Source: Podochytrium sp. JEL0797
Lineage: Eukaryota > Chytridiomycota > Chytridiomycetes > Chytridiales > Chytriomycetaceae
Assembly: GCA_027596195.1 (NCBI GenBank)
Contig: JADGJG010000100.1
Span: forward strand, 1 to 44,643
Direction of reading: 5' to 3'
DNA length: 44,643 bases
The notes below the pieces were generated by a model that was not told the origin of the DNA, did no database searches, and was given only the letters and a program-made list of their open reading frames with translations. The translations under genes were made by a program, and so were the position numbers. Of this stretch, positions 9,665 through 21,215 are shown piece after piece. The stretch's first letter is position 1, and every line of letters starts with the position of its first letter.

Positions 9665-12600
9665 TTATTTCTTCAAATCTTCCACATTGCTGCTATAAAA
9701 AAACCTGAGAATGTCCAACCTCAGTTTTGGCATATCCTTTTGCGTGTACAGTGAAAAATCTCTTTCTCCCACAAGAGCAGCATAAACAAATGAGCAAGTG
9801 AAGACACCACAGTCATAGGAATTATTTTGCTTTGAGCACTTCACAAGAGTTTCCTTCCAATCTCTAGGTTTGTAATCCTTCCAGCCTGTTGAATTTGCTT
9901 CACCTTTGAGGTAATCTTTTGCAACTTTGAAAAAGATTTGGGCTCTGTTGGAAGAGCCTCCAAGGCTGTCGATGAAACTCAACTCCTTCAGTTCAAAGTC
10001 CATCACACCTAAAGCCCAATGTTGAGGGAAGTGCAGAATGCAGAGGAATTTGATGGTTGTCTTAAACAGTGAATCCACATTATGCTATTATATATTAATA
10101 CACATCCTGCAGTTGGTTATGCCTCTTACCTGCTTTTTGACCTGATTTGCCCATCTGCTAACAAATGGATAACCACCGCGTTCCGTCATTCCTTCCATCC
10201 AAAACGAGCAAAAGATTGCATAATCGGTAATTTTTAGACAGCGCAGAAGGAATTCAGCAAAACAGTTGACAACCTATTTGTGAAATTAGAGGAAAAACTA
10301 CTGAAATATAGAATTACCTCATCATTGAGCCACGCAATTGTATTTAAGAGAAGTTGGATGTCTTGTGGTGATAAACAATAATTACCAACTGCAAGAATCA
10401 GGTGTTTGTTGAGCTTTTCTGCAAGATCCTCATCAATATACTTGCTTCTGAGCAATTTTGCGATTAACTGGTGATTTATGGGGGGGCCTGGTTTATCAGC
10501 CTGGATTACAAGAGGGACATCTTGAGCAAATTCAGCTGCTGCAATTTCATCAGGGCTCAAGAATCCTTTTTTTGATTAGGAGGATTATTACATTTTGGAA
10601 CAATTCACCAACTAACCTTTCAAATGCTCAGAAAACTGATCAGCCTTTGCAACAATGTGAGTGTAATCATTTTGTCCAAGCACAACTTGGCCCATTTTGT
10701 CAACAACAGAGAAAAGATTCTCTGTATTGACCACACAGATGAGTGCCTGAGTCTTCAAATTGTTCGCAAATCTCTGACTGGATAACTTCTTCAAAGCTGA
10801 TCCCACTATTATCACCAATTTATCTGCTTGTGCCTTCTTCTTTGCTTCCTCTGAATCATAGAAATTGTTGTCCTTAGAATCATAAGCGATTGTGTTGATG
10901 AATTGAAGGTTTTCGTCGGGCATGTTTCTTTTAACACATGCAGCACAATTTGGCAGTTCGAATTCGCTTGTCAAATGTGTGAATCTGCTTTTGTGGCCAC
11001 ACCCTTCACATTGTAAGGCATTGATATCAAATGGTGCCATGATCTGCTCCCCAGGCACACCTCCTTTCACTTCCATTCCATCAGAATTCTGGAGAAGCCA
11101 AGTTAATCAAGAAAACATTTCATAAATGCTCCAAACCTCAGTCAACACCATTATGTTTGGGTATTTTTTAGCCAAACGGCCAAGCACTTTGTGAAACATT
11201 GGCAAATTGTGATTTTCCATCATTTTTTGAAGATGCATGCAGGATTCTGGCCTTTTCTGTATTCTATCCTGCTGCTTGTAACTCCATGCAGATCCCAGGT
11301 TATAGTTTTTTACAAGTCCCATCTCATTTCCTTTTGGGTCCCATCTGTGATATTTTAGCTTGGATGATAGCTTTTCCTAAAAGGTTTAAATTTGGTTTAA
11401 ATTCATAAAGAAAGGAAGATACAATTCTTACAGCAGTGAAGATTTCAGATGAAACACCCCCTCCAATGATAAATAGAATCTGTTGATCCCACTTGATAGC
11501 AGACTGCACTTGCCCAAGAACCCTTTCCAACTTCCCACTATTTCTTAGAGTCTCATTGGCCTAACAAACAACCATTATTTTGATGAAAATAGAAAAAGAA
11601 CAAACCTGTTCTGTCTCTGCAATCCTTTTGCTCAATCTGTCCATTATCATTTTGGTATTTGCATGAGCCACTATAATTTTCTTTTCCTCATCTTTCACAT
11701 GTGGGGCCTCTGTAATTATTTCCTCTTTTTCCTCCGCTTTTTGTTCTGCAGGTTCAGGAACTGGTGCCAGCTCCTCACCAGCAGACATAGGCAAAATCAT
11801 CTTCTGAATAATCCCATCCAACTCATTGATTGGAGGCTTTGCCTCTGTAGAATGTTTGGACCTTTCCTTTCGATTTGTGATTTTCCCTTTGTTGGTTTCG
11901 TCTCTCAATTTGGCCTTCTCTTGCTCATCAAAAACACCTTCAACAGGCAGAAGTTTCATCTCTTTCGCTCTTCTGAGTATGATGAGGGAGTCAAGAAGAT
12001 TTTCATATGCAAAGGCTGCAGACGTTGATTGGGATACATCATTGAAAAGGTGAACAAGTCGCATAACTAGTGGACTGAAAAAAGAGATTCAGAAAACAAA
12101 GTAATCAACAGCACTTACATTGTAATTTTAACTAGAACATCCTTTTCATTGGAGTGACTCCCAACACTATTCAAAAAGGCGAGATCAAGTCCCTCTCCCT
12201 CAAGCAACTTTTTGGTGGCTTCATCATCCTCTTTTGCTAGATCCAAGATCCACTTGATACTTGAAAACACTCTTTTGGCTTTATGATGCCCCCACTTCAA
12301 ACCAAGAGCAAGGATGCAGTCATCATATTTTTTCTTGTCATGGAATTCAGAACTATTTGTAACAAATCTAAACTCCAATTAGTCACATTTTACACAGACT
12401 AAGAAACATATTTACTCTCTCACTCCCATTCCTGCCATTCCAATGGCGTTTGTGATTGAATTACAAAACAAGTGTTGGGCCTTTGAGCTGTTTGCCTGCC
12501 TTTTCCACCTGGAATCCACTTTTTCTTTGATCCTTGCAAAGGCATCTCTGAAATTCACTATATCAACAGTGACCAAACTGTCTGCAGCGTCCTTTGCAAA

Positions 12601-13091
12601 CAATTTGAAAGCTTCTTCAAGACCCTCTTTCTCCAAATCCGCTGAATCACCTGTTGCAATGGACTTGGTTTGAAAGGGAAAGGAGGAAAAGATGGGTGGG
12701 AATATTGTTTGAATGCTACTAACCTGTCTCCACTTTTCTGAATCGGCTCTCCTTTGCTTCACTGATGTCAGAACTTTCGCGTTGTTGCTGTCCGTCAAGT
12801 AAAATATCGCCTGCCGAAAATGATTTGCTGTCTGAAACTTCTGCGCTGGTTGAGTTAGAAAACTGTGTTGTTATTGCAGGGAGGGTTTGAATGGACCTCA
12901 CCTTTGCGCTTTTTCTTGTGTTCAATATGGACACTGGCTGAACCTATTAAAAAGGGGGGATTGGTTGGTGGCGGGATGAATGCACGCGCACTTGTTGGGA
13001 CATCACTCTGCGATCGTGTCCTTTTGTCACCCTGATCGGGGGAAGTGGTGCCTCTTCTTTTCTGGGAGTCGTTCTTGTCTGTTTCATGCAT
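9665..13091 (-). CDS. Sirtuin-like domain fused to Ulp1/SENP (C48) SUMO-type protease
   Basis: Twelve exons (13091-12992, 12943-12902, 12840-12724, 12650-12424, 12372-12119, 12074-11606, 11560-11432, 11376-11137, 11088-10617, 10565-10318, 10273-10130, 10084-9665) keep phase throughout and give 953 residues. The N-terminal part is charged, with a basic patch. At about 430-640 lies a sirtuin-like fold: ILFIIGGGVSSEIF in place of the GAGxS NAD loop, VLTENSDG for TQNID, four zinc cysteines (CEGC, NCAAC) and LVIIVGSAL. The catalytic His position reads APFDINAL, so deacetylase activity is unlikely. The C-terminus (about 740-953) is a Ulp1-type cysteine protease: WLNDE, HWALG (His about 836), FIDSLGG (Asp about 853), KQNNSYDCGVF (Gln about 900, Cys about 906), a complete catalytic set. 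Likely role: removal of SUMO or a related modifier. It is A+T-richer than its flanks. I know of no family with this architecture. Confidence 0.85.
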
Positions 13092-13343
13092 CCTCAGGCT
13101 TCAATTTTTCTATGTGTAATAAAACATTGAATTAGATAGAGAATAAATACGAAAGGAGGCCACATACCACGTTGTTTTTGATCAAGAAAAATAGAAATTG
13201 TCAGGTAATTGTTGTCTCATACAACAATCAAATAACATCATATAAATGTATAATGTTTTCGCATTAGAACATCAACAAGCTTAACGAAGGCCAAAAGCTG
13301 AGCCAGGGTGAAGGCTAGAATTCATAAAAGTATGGAAAGGGGG

Positions 13344-13760
13344 AGAAATCAACCTAATTCTGTTCCTTCTTCAGAGGTTTACCCATCATTCTCAAAGCTT
13401 TGTTATCCCCTTCTTTCTTCTGCCAGACCCGTGCCCCAAGCATTGCAGTATATTATAGAAGTATCCTCCCACGGTCTGCTTGGTGATTGCACGCAAACTA
13501 TCACCCTATTCCTCAAATTCATCCTCCGACAGAGTCACTTGTTGTTTTCCGTAACCACCAATATACGTGTATACCACTTCGGTTGCTATCGTCTCCACTG
13601 TTGCTTGGTCCATTTCGGAGGGTGGAGGAGGATCGGGGAATTGATTTGATCGACTTGGGGTTGTTGCGAGGGAACGAGAAGCTCGCCGCCCGTCTCCACA
13701 CAGAATACGCGAATAGAACTCGATGAACAACTTTTTTCTGTAAGCTGTTCTCAAAGCGTG
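13344..13760 (-). pseudogene. Scrambled pseudogene of the 30.5-31.8 kb paralogue family
   Basis: On the minus strand, pieces matching the intact gene at 30480-31763 occur in rearranged order. First comes RTAYRKKLFIEFYSRI (a C-terminal motif). Next is PDPPPPSEMDQATVETIATE (a central motif), then SLRAIT, and last the C-terminal RVWQKKEGDNKALRM and KKEQN-stop. Pieces are joined by frame changes and a stop. The segments are still very similar to the functional copy, so the rearrangement is probably recent. Confidence 0.75.
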
Positions 13761-13897
13761 GTCGGAAGCCCCTCGATACAGAGCGTTTATCTTTCGTTCG
13801 ATGGGGGTTTGCTGTGAGGGAACGATTCGCTACGCCGCCCGTCTCTTGTTCAAACGTAGGCGTCTCAAAACGCGAAGCTGAATTCGACAGACTTGGG

Positions 13898-14023
13898 CTA
13901 TTGGGATTCGAGTTCGTCCATTTGGGCATTCATATCGACCGGGGTAATTGAGAAAGGCGATGCTCCCAGAGAGTCCTGAATCACTTTCAAGCTGTCCTCA
14001 ATGCGCGCGTGAGTCTCGCCAAC
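13898..14023 (-). CDS. Possible terminal exon, unknown
   Basis: A minus-strand stretch starting right after a good intron (gtgagt donor side near 14071, ccatgcag acceptor) codes for VGETHARIEDSLKVIQDSLG and about 21 more residues to a stop. It looks like a short amphipathic helix. I could not define the upstream exons, so this may be a gene end or a fragment. A 23-bp direct repeat (atgtgtataatcagtgtggg) at 14102 and 14410 lies upstream. Confidence 0.3.
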   Translation of the reverse strand, partial: VGETHARIEDSLKVIQDSLGASPFSITPVDMNAQMDELESQ

Positions 14024-14029
14024 CTGCAT

Positions 14030-15419
14030 GGGGGGGTTTAATAAACGAAAGACGTCACCAAAAACGCACTCACGAGTCTTCCCTTTTTGGAAAGTTGAGG
14101 TTTTATGTGTATAATCAGTGTGGGTGGCGACTGTGTTCCGGGGTACCCAAATCATTGTGTGATGAACTGCCCACACGCTTCCATTGGGAGTCGAATCCAA
14201 TGTCTGATGACAAGCGCTGACGATTACGGAAAAAAAAATTAACATCAAAAAAAAATAAAATACAATGACATCACACACTGAATGCGGTGGTTGACGATGC
14301 GGGAGAAAAATGGGAAACCAGAATCTCGAATGTGTACATGTTTTGCTCTTGATTACGTGTCGCACACTCCGTCATTGGGACTCCGTCGTGGCGCGCTCCA
14401 ATGATCAAGATTATGTGTATAATCAGTGTGGGTGGGTCTCGATGCTGGTCATTGGACGAACAGGCAAGTCTCAAAGTCTATTGCAAACACAAGAATTATT
14501 TGTCCATTGCCTCATCAGAATCAGTTCATTTCACTCTGTCATATCAATCAGGGGTGGATGTGCAGATAATTTGCTCACCGGTGATAACCGCCGCGATGAC
14601 CGGCGGTCATGGCCAAAAAAAGCGACGGATTTCGACAACGTGGTAGAACGGCAGCACAGCCATTGGCGTGCACCCGCCCACCATCTCAAAGCTCGCATGG
14701 GTCAGCAACACTTCCTCGCACCGAGCCCTCACCGTCTTGACCGAATTCGGTGGCCTAGTACACCGTCAACGTTCCAGCTTCTCGCCTGTTTGTAATCCAA
14801 CATTCGTGCGACCCCTCGAAAACCATCTCGTTGCATCGATTCTGTTCACACTTCACCATCACATTCACTCGAAAGTCGAATCCGTTTCGAAACTGCAACC
14901 AGTCAAATTGGGCTCATCTGCTCCCACTTCCCTCACTCTCCTCCTTCCCCTCTTCCACTCGACAACCCACAAAAACAAATTCCACACCTCTCATTTACCC
15001 ATCACCTCATTGTTTACATTCCCCCGTATCCCATTAGACTGCCTTGAATCTGCTGTCGCTGCCATCCAAACGCAACAGATTCGGTGCATCTCACATTTCC
15101 AAGTCTCTCCCTTGGCTGTACGTCGGGTGGGTAGCGTTTTCGAGGCAGGTCATTTTGGGGATTGGCTGTCAGGATGGGATTGCGCGTGTGCCACAGTGCT
15201 TGAGGGTTGTGATGGCATTGATGGCAGAGGAGGGATTCACGATGGAGATTGGGATTGTCCTTCAGCATCCTAATCTACGACATGAAAAGAGGATATTTCA
15301 AGGTGTGGATATTTACCTGTCGTAAAAGTAATTATGTGTTTGAATTGTTGACACCGCAATTAAAGAGTAAACTCATCTTTTTGTTGTGGCGCACAATAGT
15401 CACATAACTGAGTCGACAT
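14030..15419. other. No supported gene; repeats and unrecognised sequence
   Basis: It contains the 23-bp direct repeat at about 14102 and 14410 with diverged flanks, the palindrome at 14596-14610, and a C/T-rich stretch (14660-15060). Open frames on both strands lack recognisable domains. The last about 100 bp are probably the 3' untranslated region of the sirtuin gene. Confidence 0.45.
14596..14610. promoter_or_regulatory. 15-bp palindrome ATGACCGGCGGTCAT
   Basis: A perfect 7-bp inverted repeat around one central G. It is flanked on the right by ggccaaaaaaagcgac, comparable with gcgcccaaaaaaccac after the copy at 7413. No start codon of a supported gene lies nearby. Confidence 0.6.
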
Positions 15420-16534
15420 TTAAATTTTAATTTCTTTTTCACGAAGATAGCGTTCCAAATCCTTAATTCTTTTTTCCATGAGCTTGATGCTGTCGTCAAT
15501 TTCCCCCAATATCTGATAATCAAACACTGCATCCCACTCTTTCCCAACCTGAATGCGATTCAGGGCAACCACAACTCCTCCACTTGTTTCTCCATCGCCA
15601 TGGCAAGATCTTGCAAGGTCTCTGACCAGATATTTGACTCCGTCAACCTGCAAACTCGTTCCGATCACGAAAACAAGATCTGGGCGACTTCTGACGTCTT
15701 CACTCAAAATCTCTCCGATTTCACGACCTCTCGGGTGGTGTTCCCCATAGAGCACAATGTTGGGTCGGAGCCGCCCTGCAGTTCTAGCACGCAGGCCACT
15801 GGCTTGACGCGTCTCGCGAGTAACAGCACATTGTTGGCAGGCCGGGGCGTTTCCAGATTGGCAAACGAGACGGAGACTTTCGGTAAACGGTACTGTATCC
15901 TTGCAGATTGAACAAATAAGATTGTCCAATTCGCCATGGAGCCGAACTAGTAATGGCAAATCGTTTCGAGTAGTCTGCGTCAGCGCGGAAGCCTGATCAA
16001 GATGCTTGTCAAGGCCATCAATGTTCTGAAACCTTATTTTAGCGAATTCAATCATTAAAGTACTTTTTACCTGCGTATAACATCTGAGAAGGTTTCCTTT
16101 GCCGCCGAGGTTCTCGAGAAATTTGTGCGCTGGGGTAGGCGCAGCATTGCTGCAGATGGCCTTCAGTTCCGCAATAAACGAGTAGAAGATTGCTGTTGTG
16201 TTTGGATCCTGAAACACAGATGCCTCAAACAACGCTTTTCCGCGGACGACGGCGCGCGGGTGGCGTACTTTGACCAGCCTATACAGCCCATCAGCAGAAC
16301 GGAAGTCCTATGTATTAAGAGATTAAAACGACTTATGGCGGAACATGGTGAGGAGGGACAAACCGGAATCCCCGCACTGACAGATATACCGGCGCCTGTC
16401 ACGACGGCAACCTTTTTAGCCCTGAACAAAGCCAGGATGATCGCGCCGAAGTGGTCCCAGCAGTGTCGATCGTCGACTAACGCTGGAGACAGCGGGCCTC
16501 CACTCAGCGCGCCAGTGGAAATGACAGCGACCAT
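15420..16534 (-). CDS. NAD-dependent protein deacetylase, sirtuin (Hst3/Hst4-like)
   Basis: Three exons (16534-16364, 16307-16071, 16025-15420) with 56- and 45-nt introns give 337 residues. Motifs are canonical: VAVVTGAGISVSAGIPDFRS across the first junction (NAD loop, about residues 42-61), CYTQNIDGLD across the second (about 133-142), catalytic His in LLVRLHGE (about 166), zinc cysteines CSIC and CQQC (about 174-202), and VFVIGTSLQVDGVKYLV. The RCYTQNIDG and GTSLxVxGVK forms resemble the fungal Hst3/Hst4 group, known to remove acetyl from histone H3 Lys56; that subfamily call is from memory of motifs. A charged helix ends the protein. It lies 109 bp downstream of the JmjC gene on the same strand, so the two chromatin genes may share regulation. 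I prefer the ATG at 16534; an upstream in-frame ATG at 16657 would overlap the neighbour's end. Confidence 0.93.
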
Positions 16535-16643
16535 TTCAGTTTGTTTTTTAGTCCGGGAACTGTTTGGATCAAAACAAATAAATCCTTTTTGGCTCAATGT
16601 CAAATATAAGAAGAAAAAAGAGAGCCACAACTCAAAAGAACTG

Positions 16644-19045
16644 TCACAAGGGCTCAACAGGGCCTCTTCCGTCCTGTTGCAATAATGGGCAAGATTTCCA
16701 AGTGCACCACAAAATCATTTTGAGATTCAGCAAGTCCTCTTGACGAAGGTGTTCCTTGCTCAACGTTCGAAATTCGCGAGTGAGTTTCGCGCAAGCTGAC
16801 ACGTTCTCGGGCGACACAAAGTCGCACGCGGCCTAAACAAATATTTTCTGTTTTAGGAAACGAAGTTGAGAACAAGAGAGGGAACTTCACCTTCACACAA
16901 TCCTTGTAGTTGAGCACTTGATGACAGCATCTATAAATTGGGTGTTAAAAGAGCTGAACTCAGCTGAACTCTGGAATAGCAAGGCGTCACCCAGCAGGAA
17001 TAAACACTGCATCTCCAGGATTCTGCCACACTCTCCATGACTTCACTCCCTCCTTCCGCAAAGCGCTCCGCATCTCTATATCAAGGTACAAATTCTGGTC
17101 ATGGATTGGGTCTTCTAGGTCTCCGTCTTGGTCCTTAGTGAGACGTTTGATGAATGCGCGGATGTCGTCGGAGTATTTGCGTGGATAGATGTCCCACACG
17201 GCAGCAGCAGGAGGGAGGCCGGATTGGTTTGAAATAGAGGTCGACAGAGGAAGGGGTTGGCAAGGAACAGAGGCATACATCATGATGTTTACGGCATCGG
17301 CCATATCAAAATGAAGAGGGGTGGTACCATTTCCTATAAACCCAACTGTAATGTCTTCAGAACTGGGTAAAAAAAAGAACAAAAAAAAATGAGGCGCGGA
17401 ACAAACCAGACTCACGTCTTCCAAGCGCGTTGTACATTTTTGGCCCCAAGTCAGGGGGCGAAAATTCGATCAGCAATCTGGCAGCCAAATTTCGGGGGCC
17501 GGCAAACCCAGAATACAAAGGAACGGGTAAGAGCTTCTTGAAGTCTTCAAAATGCCCAGGAAACTTTTTTGAGAAATCAGCATCAGCAGGCCAATCCTGA
17601 AGAGTGTGACAGACAAAAATTAGGACAAGTATACCAAAACCAAAAAAACACTCCTACCGGAAGCTTCAAAATCTGAGTCCTCTTGTTCCCATACTCCCCA
17701 AAATGCTCAAAAAACTTGCCCACACTCATTTCAACAAACCCCATTGTCATGCAATCCTGAACCACCACCATTTCCGTTCCATGATGGGCTATAAAATGGG
17801 AGGGATTCCACATAGGATTGCACTCTTCTCCACCAGAGAACTTTACAACTGATCCCACCTGCCATTGTTGCTCAAAACGTTTGGACTGGTTGGGCAACTC
17901 TGGGGTAACGTTAAAGTAGTTTAGGGAGGCGTGAGGGTCAGGAACTTCAGCGTCCCTAATTTCATGCCGCGAATCTGGGGATAACGAGCGTTTGTTTCTT
18001 TTTACTATTGGAATGAGAGAATGAGAAACCAAGAACATTTGGAAAATCGCAGCTCACCTTGCAACACAGTCTCTACCATTTTTCTCATCTGGATCAACTG
18101 CTCCAATGGCAGCTTGCTGACCACCAAAAAATGCTTGCACAAGGTATTACGATTTTTACCACAAGACATCCACACAGGGGAGTCTTGATCGTCGGACTCC
18201 AACATGGGGGAGATTGTATGCTGCTCTCCCATGTGAGAAAAACAGTCCACACAGATTTCCACACCGCAAATAGCGCACATAAAGTACATGTTAAAGAGAG
18301 ACGTGGCGCATTCGTCACAGAGATGCCTTAATGGGTTCTCTTTGGAGAATACGCCTGGGCGGAGGATCGCCGGTTGAAGAAGGCAAGTGGCATCACTCTC
18401 CGTATTTCCTGCACCAAGATCCAAAGACGCTCCGTGGAGGCGTGATCCCTTCCCATCATAACCCAGACTCTTGAGTTCGTCATCCAAAATGGAGAGGAGC
18501 GTGGAAGCCGTATTTTCAAGAACGTAGACTTCATTCTCGTGGGTTGTATGAATGTCATCGCGACCATCCACTTTGATGACATAGGATTTATCCGAATTCG
18601 AGTCGGAAAGCTGTTGGGAGATTGCGTCAAGGTCGGCAAACAATGGGTCGCCACAGTCAACAGGCGACGGATCGAAAACTGGCCCGAAAATGGGTTGAGA
18701 TTGACCGGGGAACATTGCGAAGAGTCGGAATCCGTCGAATCGGCAGTGGTCTTTGTCGGCAGAATTGTCTTCGTCCATGGCACTGTCGGCAGGTTGTCAA
18801 TGTTGAGAAGGAAAAGGAGGGGCAGGACGTTACCAACTCTTGCACATCGGCGCAACATCCTTGTAGAGCTTGGCAGAGCAGCGTCCCTCCTGCTTGTGGG
18901 TCCTCTCGCGTGGTTGTTTCCAGCGGGGGCTGGTTTCAGCATTTTAGTTATACAGTGGCAGAGGAGAGCGACAATCATGGCTCAAAAGGATGCAACATGT
19001 GGTCATAACTTACCCACGAGCTGCGACAGGCTGTTTCGGAGCCAT
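16644..19045 (-). CDS. JmjC-domain histone demethylase, KDM3/JHDM2 type
   Basis: Eight exons (19045-19014, 18929-18834, 18782-18058, 18004-17658, 17596-17416, 17354-16991, 16930-16891, 16832-16644) keep phase and give 657 residues. An N-terminal zinc-binding segment (CSAKLYKDVAPMCKSC, then CRFDGFRLF) is followed by a KDM3-type Cys-rich finger (HLCDECATSLFN, CAICG, CVDC; about 198-225). The JmjC region follows: DWPADADF, DLGPKMYNALG, PLHFDMADAVN (iron ligands His and Asp, about 475 and 477), VWDIYP, DPIHDQ, PAGCCHQVLN (second His, about 585) and ACDFVSPENV. All iron ligands are present. KDM3 enzymes remove methyl groups from H3 Lys9 using iron and 2-oxoglutarate. The exon 5/6 acceptor is chosen by phase: an AG 8 nt upstream would break the frame. 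The palindrome 19087-19101 lies 41 bp upstream of the ATG. Confidence 0.92.
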
Positions 19046-19086
19046 GAACTCGTTTTTTTGTTTTTTCAAAGAAATTTTAGAATCCC

Positions 19087-19101
19087 ATGACCGGCGGTCA
19101 T
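19087..19101. promoter_or_regulatory. 15-bp palindrome upstream of the JmjC gene
   Basis: ATGACCGGCGGTCAT, perfect 7-bp arms around one base, ends 41 bp before the JmjC start codon and is followed toward the gene by an A/T tract. Candidate binding site for a dimeric transcription factor; function is inference. Confidence 0.55.
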
Positions 19102-19918
19102 GACGTCAATGCTGGTGCCGCGATGGCAGATAGAGCCTCTGGAACCAGATTGTCTGGACGTTCGCTGACCCTGGCGATATTTCCCATCGCTTTTACACAC
19201 GAATATTCAGCAGAGAGTGCACCACATTGTCTATTCTACATATCCCCCAAATGAACGAAATATTCTCGAAGCCGTCACATAAATATAATTTTATAATTGG
19301 AAACGCGCTCCATACCTTCAAATAATTGACAGAAATTAAAGAATAGTAGTTTTATATATACTTAGGTTTGAGTGGCATTCCTTCGTTTTTCACCCCCTTT
19401 CAGTATGAGTTCCAACATCCAATAACTGAAGAATATTCTCACTGAATTCGCGTATGAGAACAGTAGAGGCAAGTAGATGTGCAGGATATGTGGTGTGCCG
19501 ATGGGCTTTGTTTTGACGGAAGCGATTCACTGAATCACCACAGAATCAAGACTCCATTACAATCCTGCTCGCTTGCCGTGTCCTCCACGGCCATAGTTCG
19601 GTGGCTATCTGCGGTTGTCGTGAGGAGCTTGAACTGATCGGCCGAAGCAAAGAACAAATTTGATTGTTTAATCGAAGATGAAGTTCCCAGTCTAATGGAA
19701 AGAAGGAAATCATTGCCATGCAGCTTCAATCTGCTGCCCAGTTTCTTCAATTCCCTGGAATTTCACCAGACAACAACAGATTTGTTTGAAGTTGCAGATC
19801 AGCAAACAATTATTCATTCGCAAAAAAACCAGCGCGAGCCACCTGCCTGCTGTTGCCTTCGAAAAGATCCTCGGCGAGACAAGGACTCTTTGCTGGAGGG
19901 ATTCACATACACAGGTCG
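19102..19918. other. No supported gene
   Basis: Moderately A+T-rich intergenic DNA upstream of the JmjC gene. Only short open frames occur. A block at about 19885-19930 (gctggagggattcacat and caggtcgtt) also occurs at about 7488-7525, showing a small dispersed repeat. Confidence 0.45.
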
Positions 19919-20116
19919 TTACGTCTTTCCGTCATTCCAATGGAACTTGCAGCCCACGTTGCGCTCGATCACCAAAATGATGTCCTTGCCGTTGTTGGTG
20001 ATGGTTCCCACCCCCTCTCCTCTTTCACTCTCTTCCTTGCACTGCATCAATCTGTTGGCGTTCGCAACAGGAAAGCCAACTGGATACATCAACTTGACTG
20101 CTTTGTTTGTTGTCGC
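19919..20116 (-). pseudogene. Possible exon or gene fragment, unknown
   Basis: A minus-strand stretch of about 65 codons reads smoothly, for example KLMYPVGFPVANANRLMQC and NNGKDIILVIERNVGCKFHW, with coding-like third positions, and ends at TAA (19919). A stop lies just upstream with a possible acceptor (ctaag), and no start was found. The next 40 nt downstream are the small repeat shared with 7.5 kb. I do not recognise the protein. Confidence 0.3.
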
Positions 20117-20254
20117 TTAGATCCCGTCTGCACACTCTTCTTGTTTAAAACGGATAACAACTCGAATATAACTCTAGGACCCAACCTTCCACGAAGCGAT
20201 TCCTTCGACGTTCCGACTCGCAGCAGCGCAGCAGCCAGCCAAACACTCCACCAT

Positions 20255-20655
20255 CGACGAGCAGTTTGGAGTTGTGGAATCAAGTGACATACACGGAACG
20301 GGTGTGAACGAGGGAATGCAATTGCGACAGAGGTGCGGGTTTTGAATTTTGAGTTTGCGCTTTGCTTTTCAGATCTCACTTCATTGATGGTGGGTTGATC
20401 GGAGTTGAGGAATCAAGTGAGGGATATAGAACGGCGGTGAACCAGGGAATGTGATTGGGACAGGTGCGAATGCGAACGGGACAGAGGTACGAGTTTTAAA
20501 TTTGCGTTTTGCTTTTCAGATCTCACCACCCACAGAATTCACCATCGACGGGCTGGTTGGAGTTGCGGAATCAAGTGAGGGATATGGAACGGCGGTGTAC
20601 AACGGAATGCGATTGGGGCAGAGGTCCGAGTTTTGAATTTTGCGTTTTGCTTTTT
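20255..20655 (+). repeat. Minisatellite, three units of about 100-150 bp
   Basis: Three imperfect units share ggaatcaagtgagggata, gaacggcggtg, ggaatgygattggg, then tttgcgttttgcttttcag. The tandem order continues to about 20655, and the units differ by small insertions. Confidence 0.85.
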
Positions 20656-21215
20656 GCTCATCGACAATCCCCATGCTTATGTTTGGAGCGTCTCCTAAGG
20701 TTTGTTCTGTATTTTTTTTTTTTTTTGGGGGGGGGGCAGGGGGGTATGCGTGGGAATCGAACGGGACTGCGGGTGGACAGTTACCGACTCAGTGTCGGGG
20801 AAAAGTTGACATCTAGGACCTGCTCTCTCTTGGACTACACCAAAGACGCTCTTCTTCCCCTTGCCTCTCTCTCTGCTCCCTTCTCAAAAAACAGAAACGC
20901 TAGTAAAATAAACAAAGCACAAAACCAACCAGCTTCCGCTTCCTCTTTTTGAATGCTAACACTGCCTGTTATTCTTTTCTTTCTTCTTGGCCCGAGGAGA
21001 TATGGAACAGGGAGGGGGATAGTAATAAATTCTGCGGAATTCAAAACGACCAGACGAGAAAAGTCCCCCACCACGAAATTGAAAGGGCGTGGGCAAGAGA
21101 AAGAACCCTCGGCGGTGTTCAAGGCTGTGAGGAATGGGAAGTTGTCCATGTTGGTGAGTCGCGAAAACTGAGAGAGATATAAACTCGTTTAGAGAAAAAG
21201 AAACCAAAAAGAAAT
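20656..21215. other. No firm gene; one small open frame (20953-21171, plus)
   Basis: A T-run and G-run (20711-20740) precede a sequence with tRNA-like words that does not fold as a tRNA. The plus frame at 20953-21171 codes 72 residues: a hydrophobic start (MLTLPVILFFLLG), then a basic part (AEFKTTRREKSPTTKLKGRG). It could be a small secreted or mitochondrial protein, or chance. The right end is the 3' flank of the Zn-knuckle gene. Confidence 0.35.

Noticed and set aside
14668..15273. 201-codon plus-strand open frame
   Set aside because: C/T-rich composition, no domain and no supported start; probably chance.
20735..20845. Possible tRNA on the minus strand (word GTTCGATTCC)
   Set aside because: The T-loop word is present, but the flanking bases do not form a T stem, and no acceptor or anticodon stem could be built.
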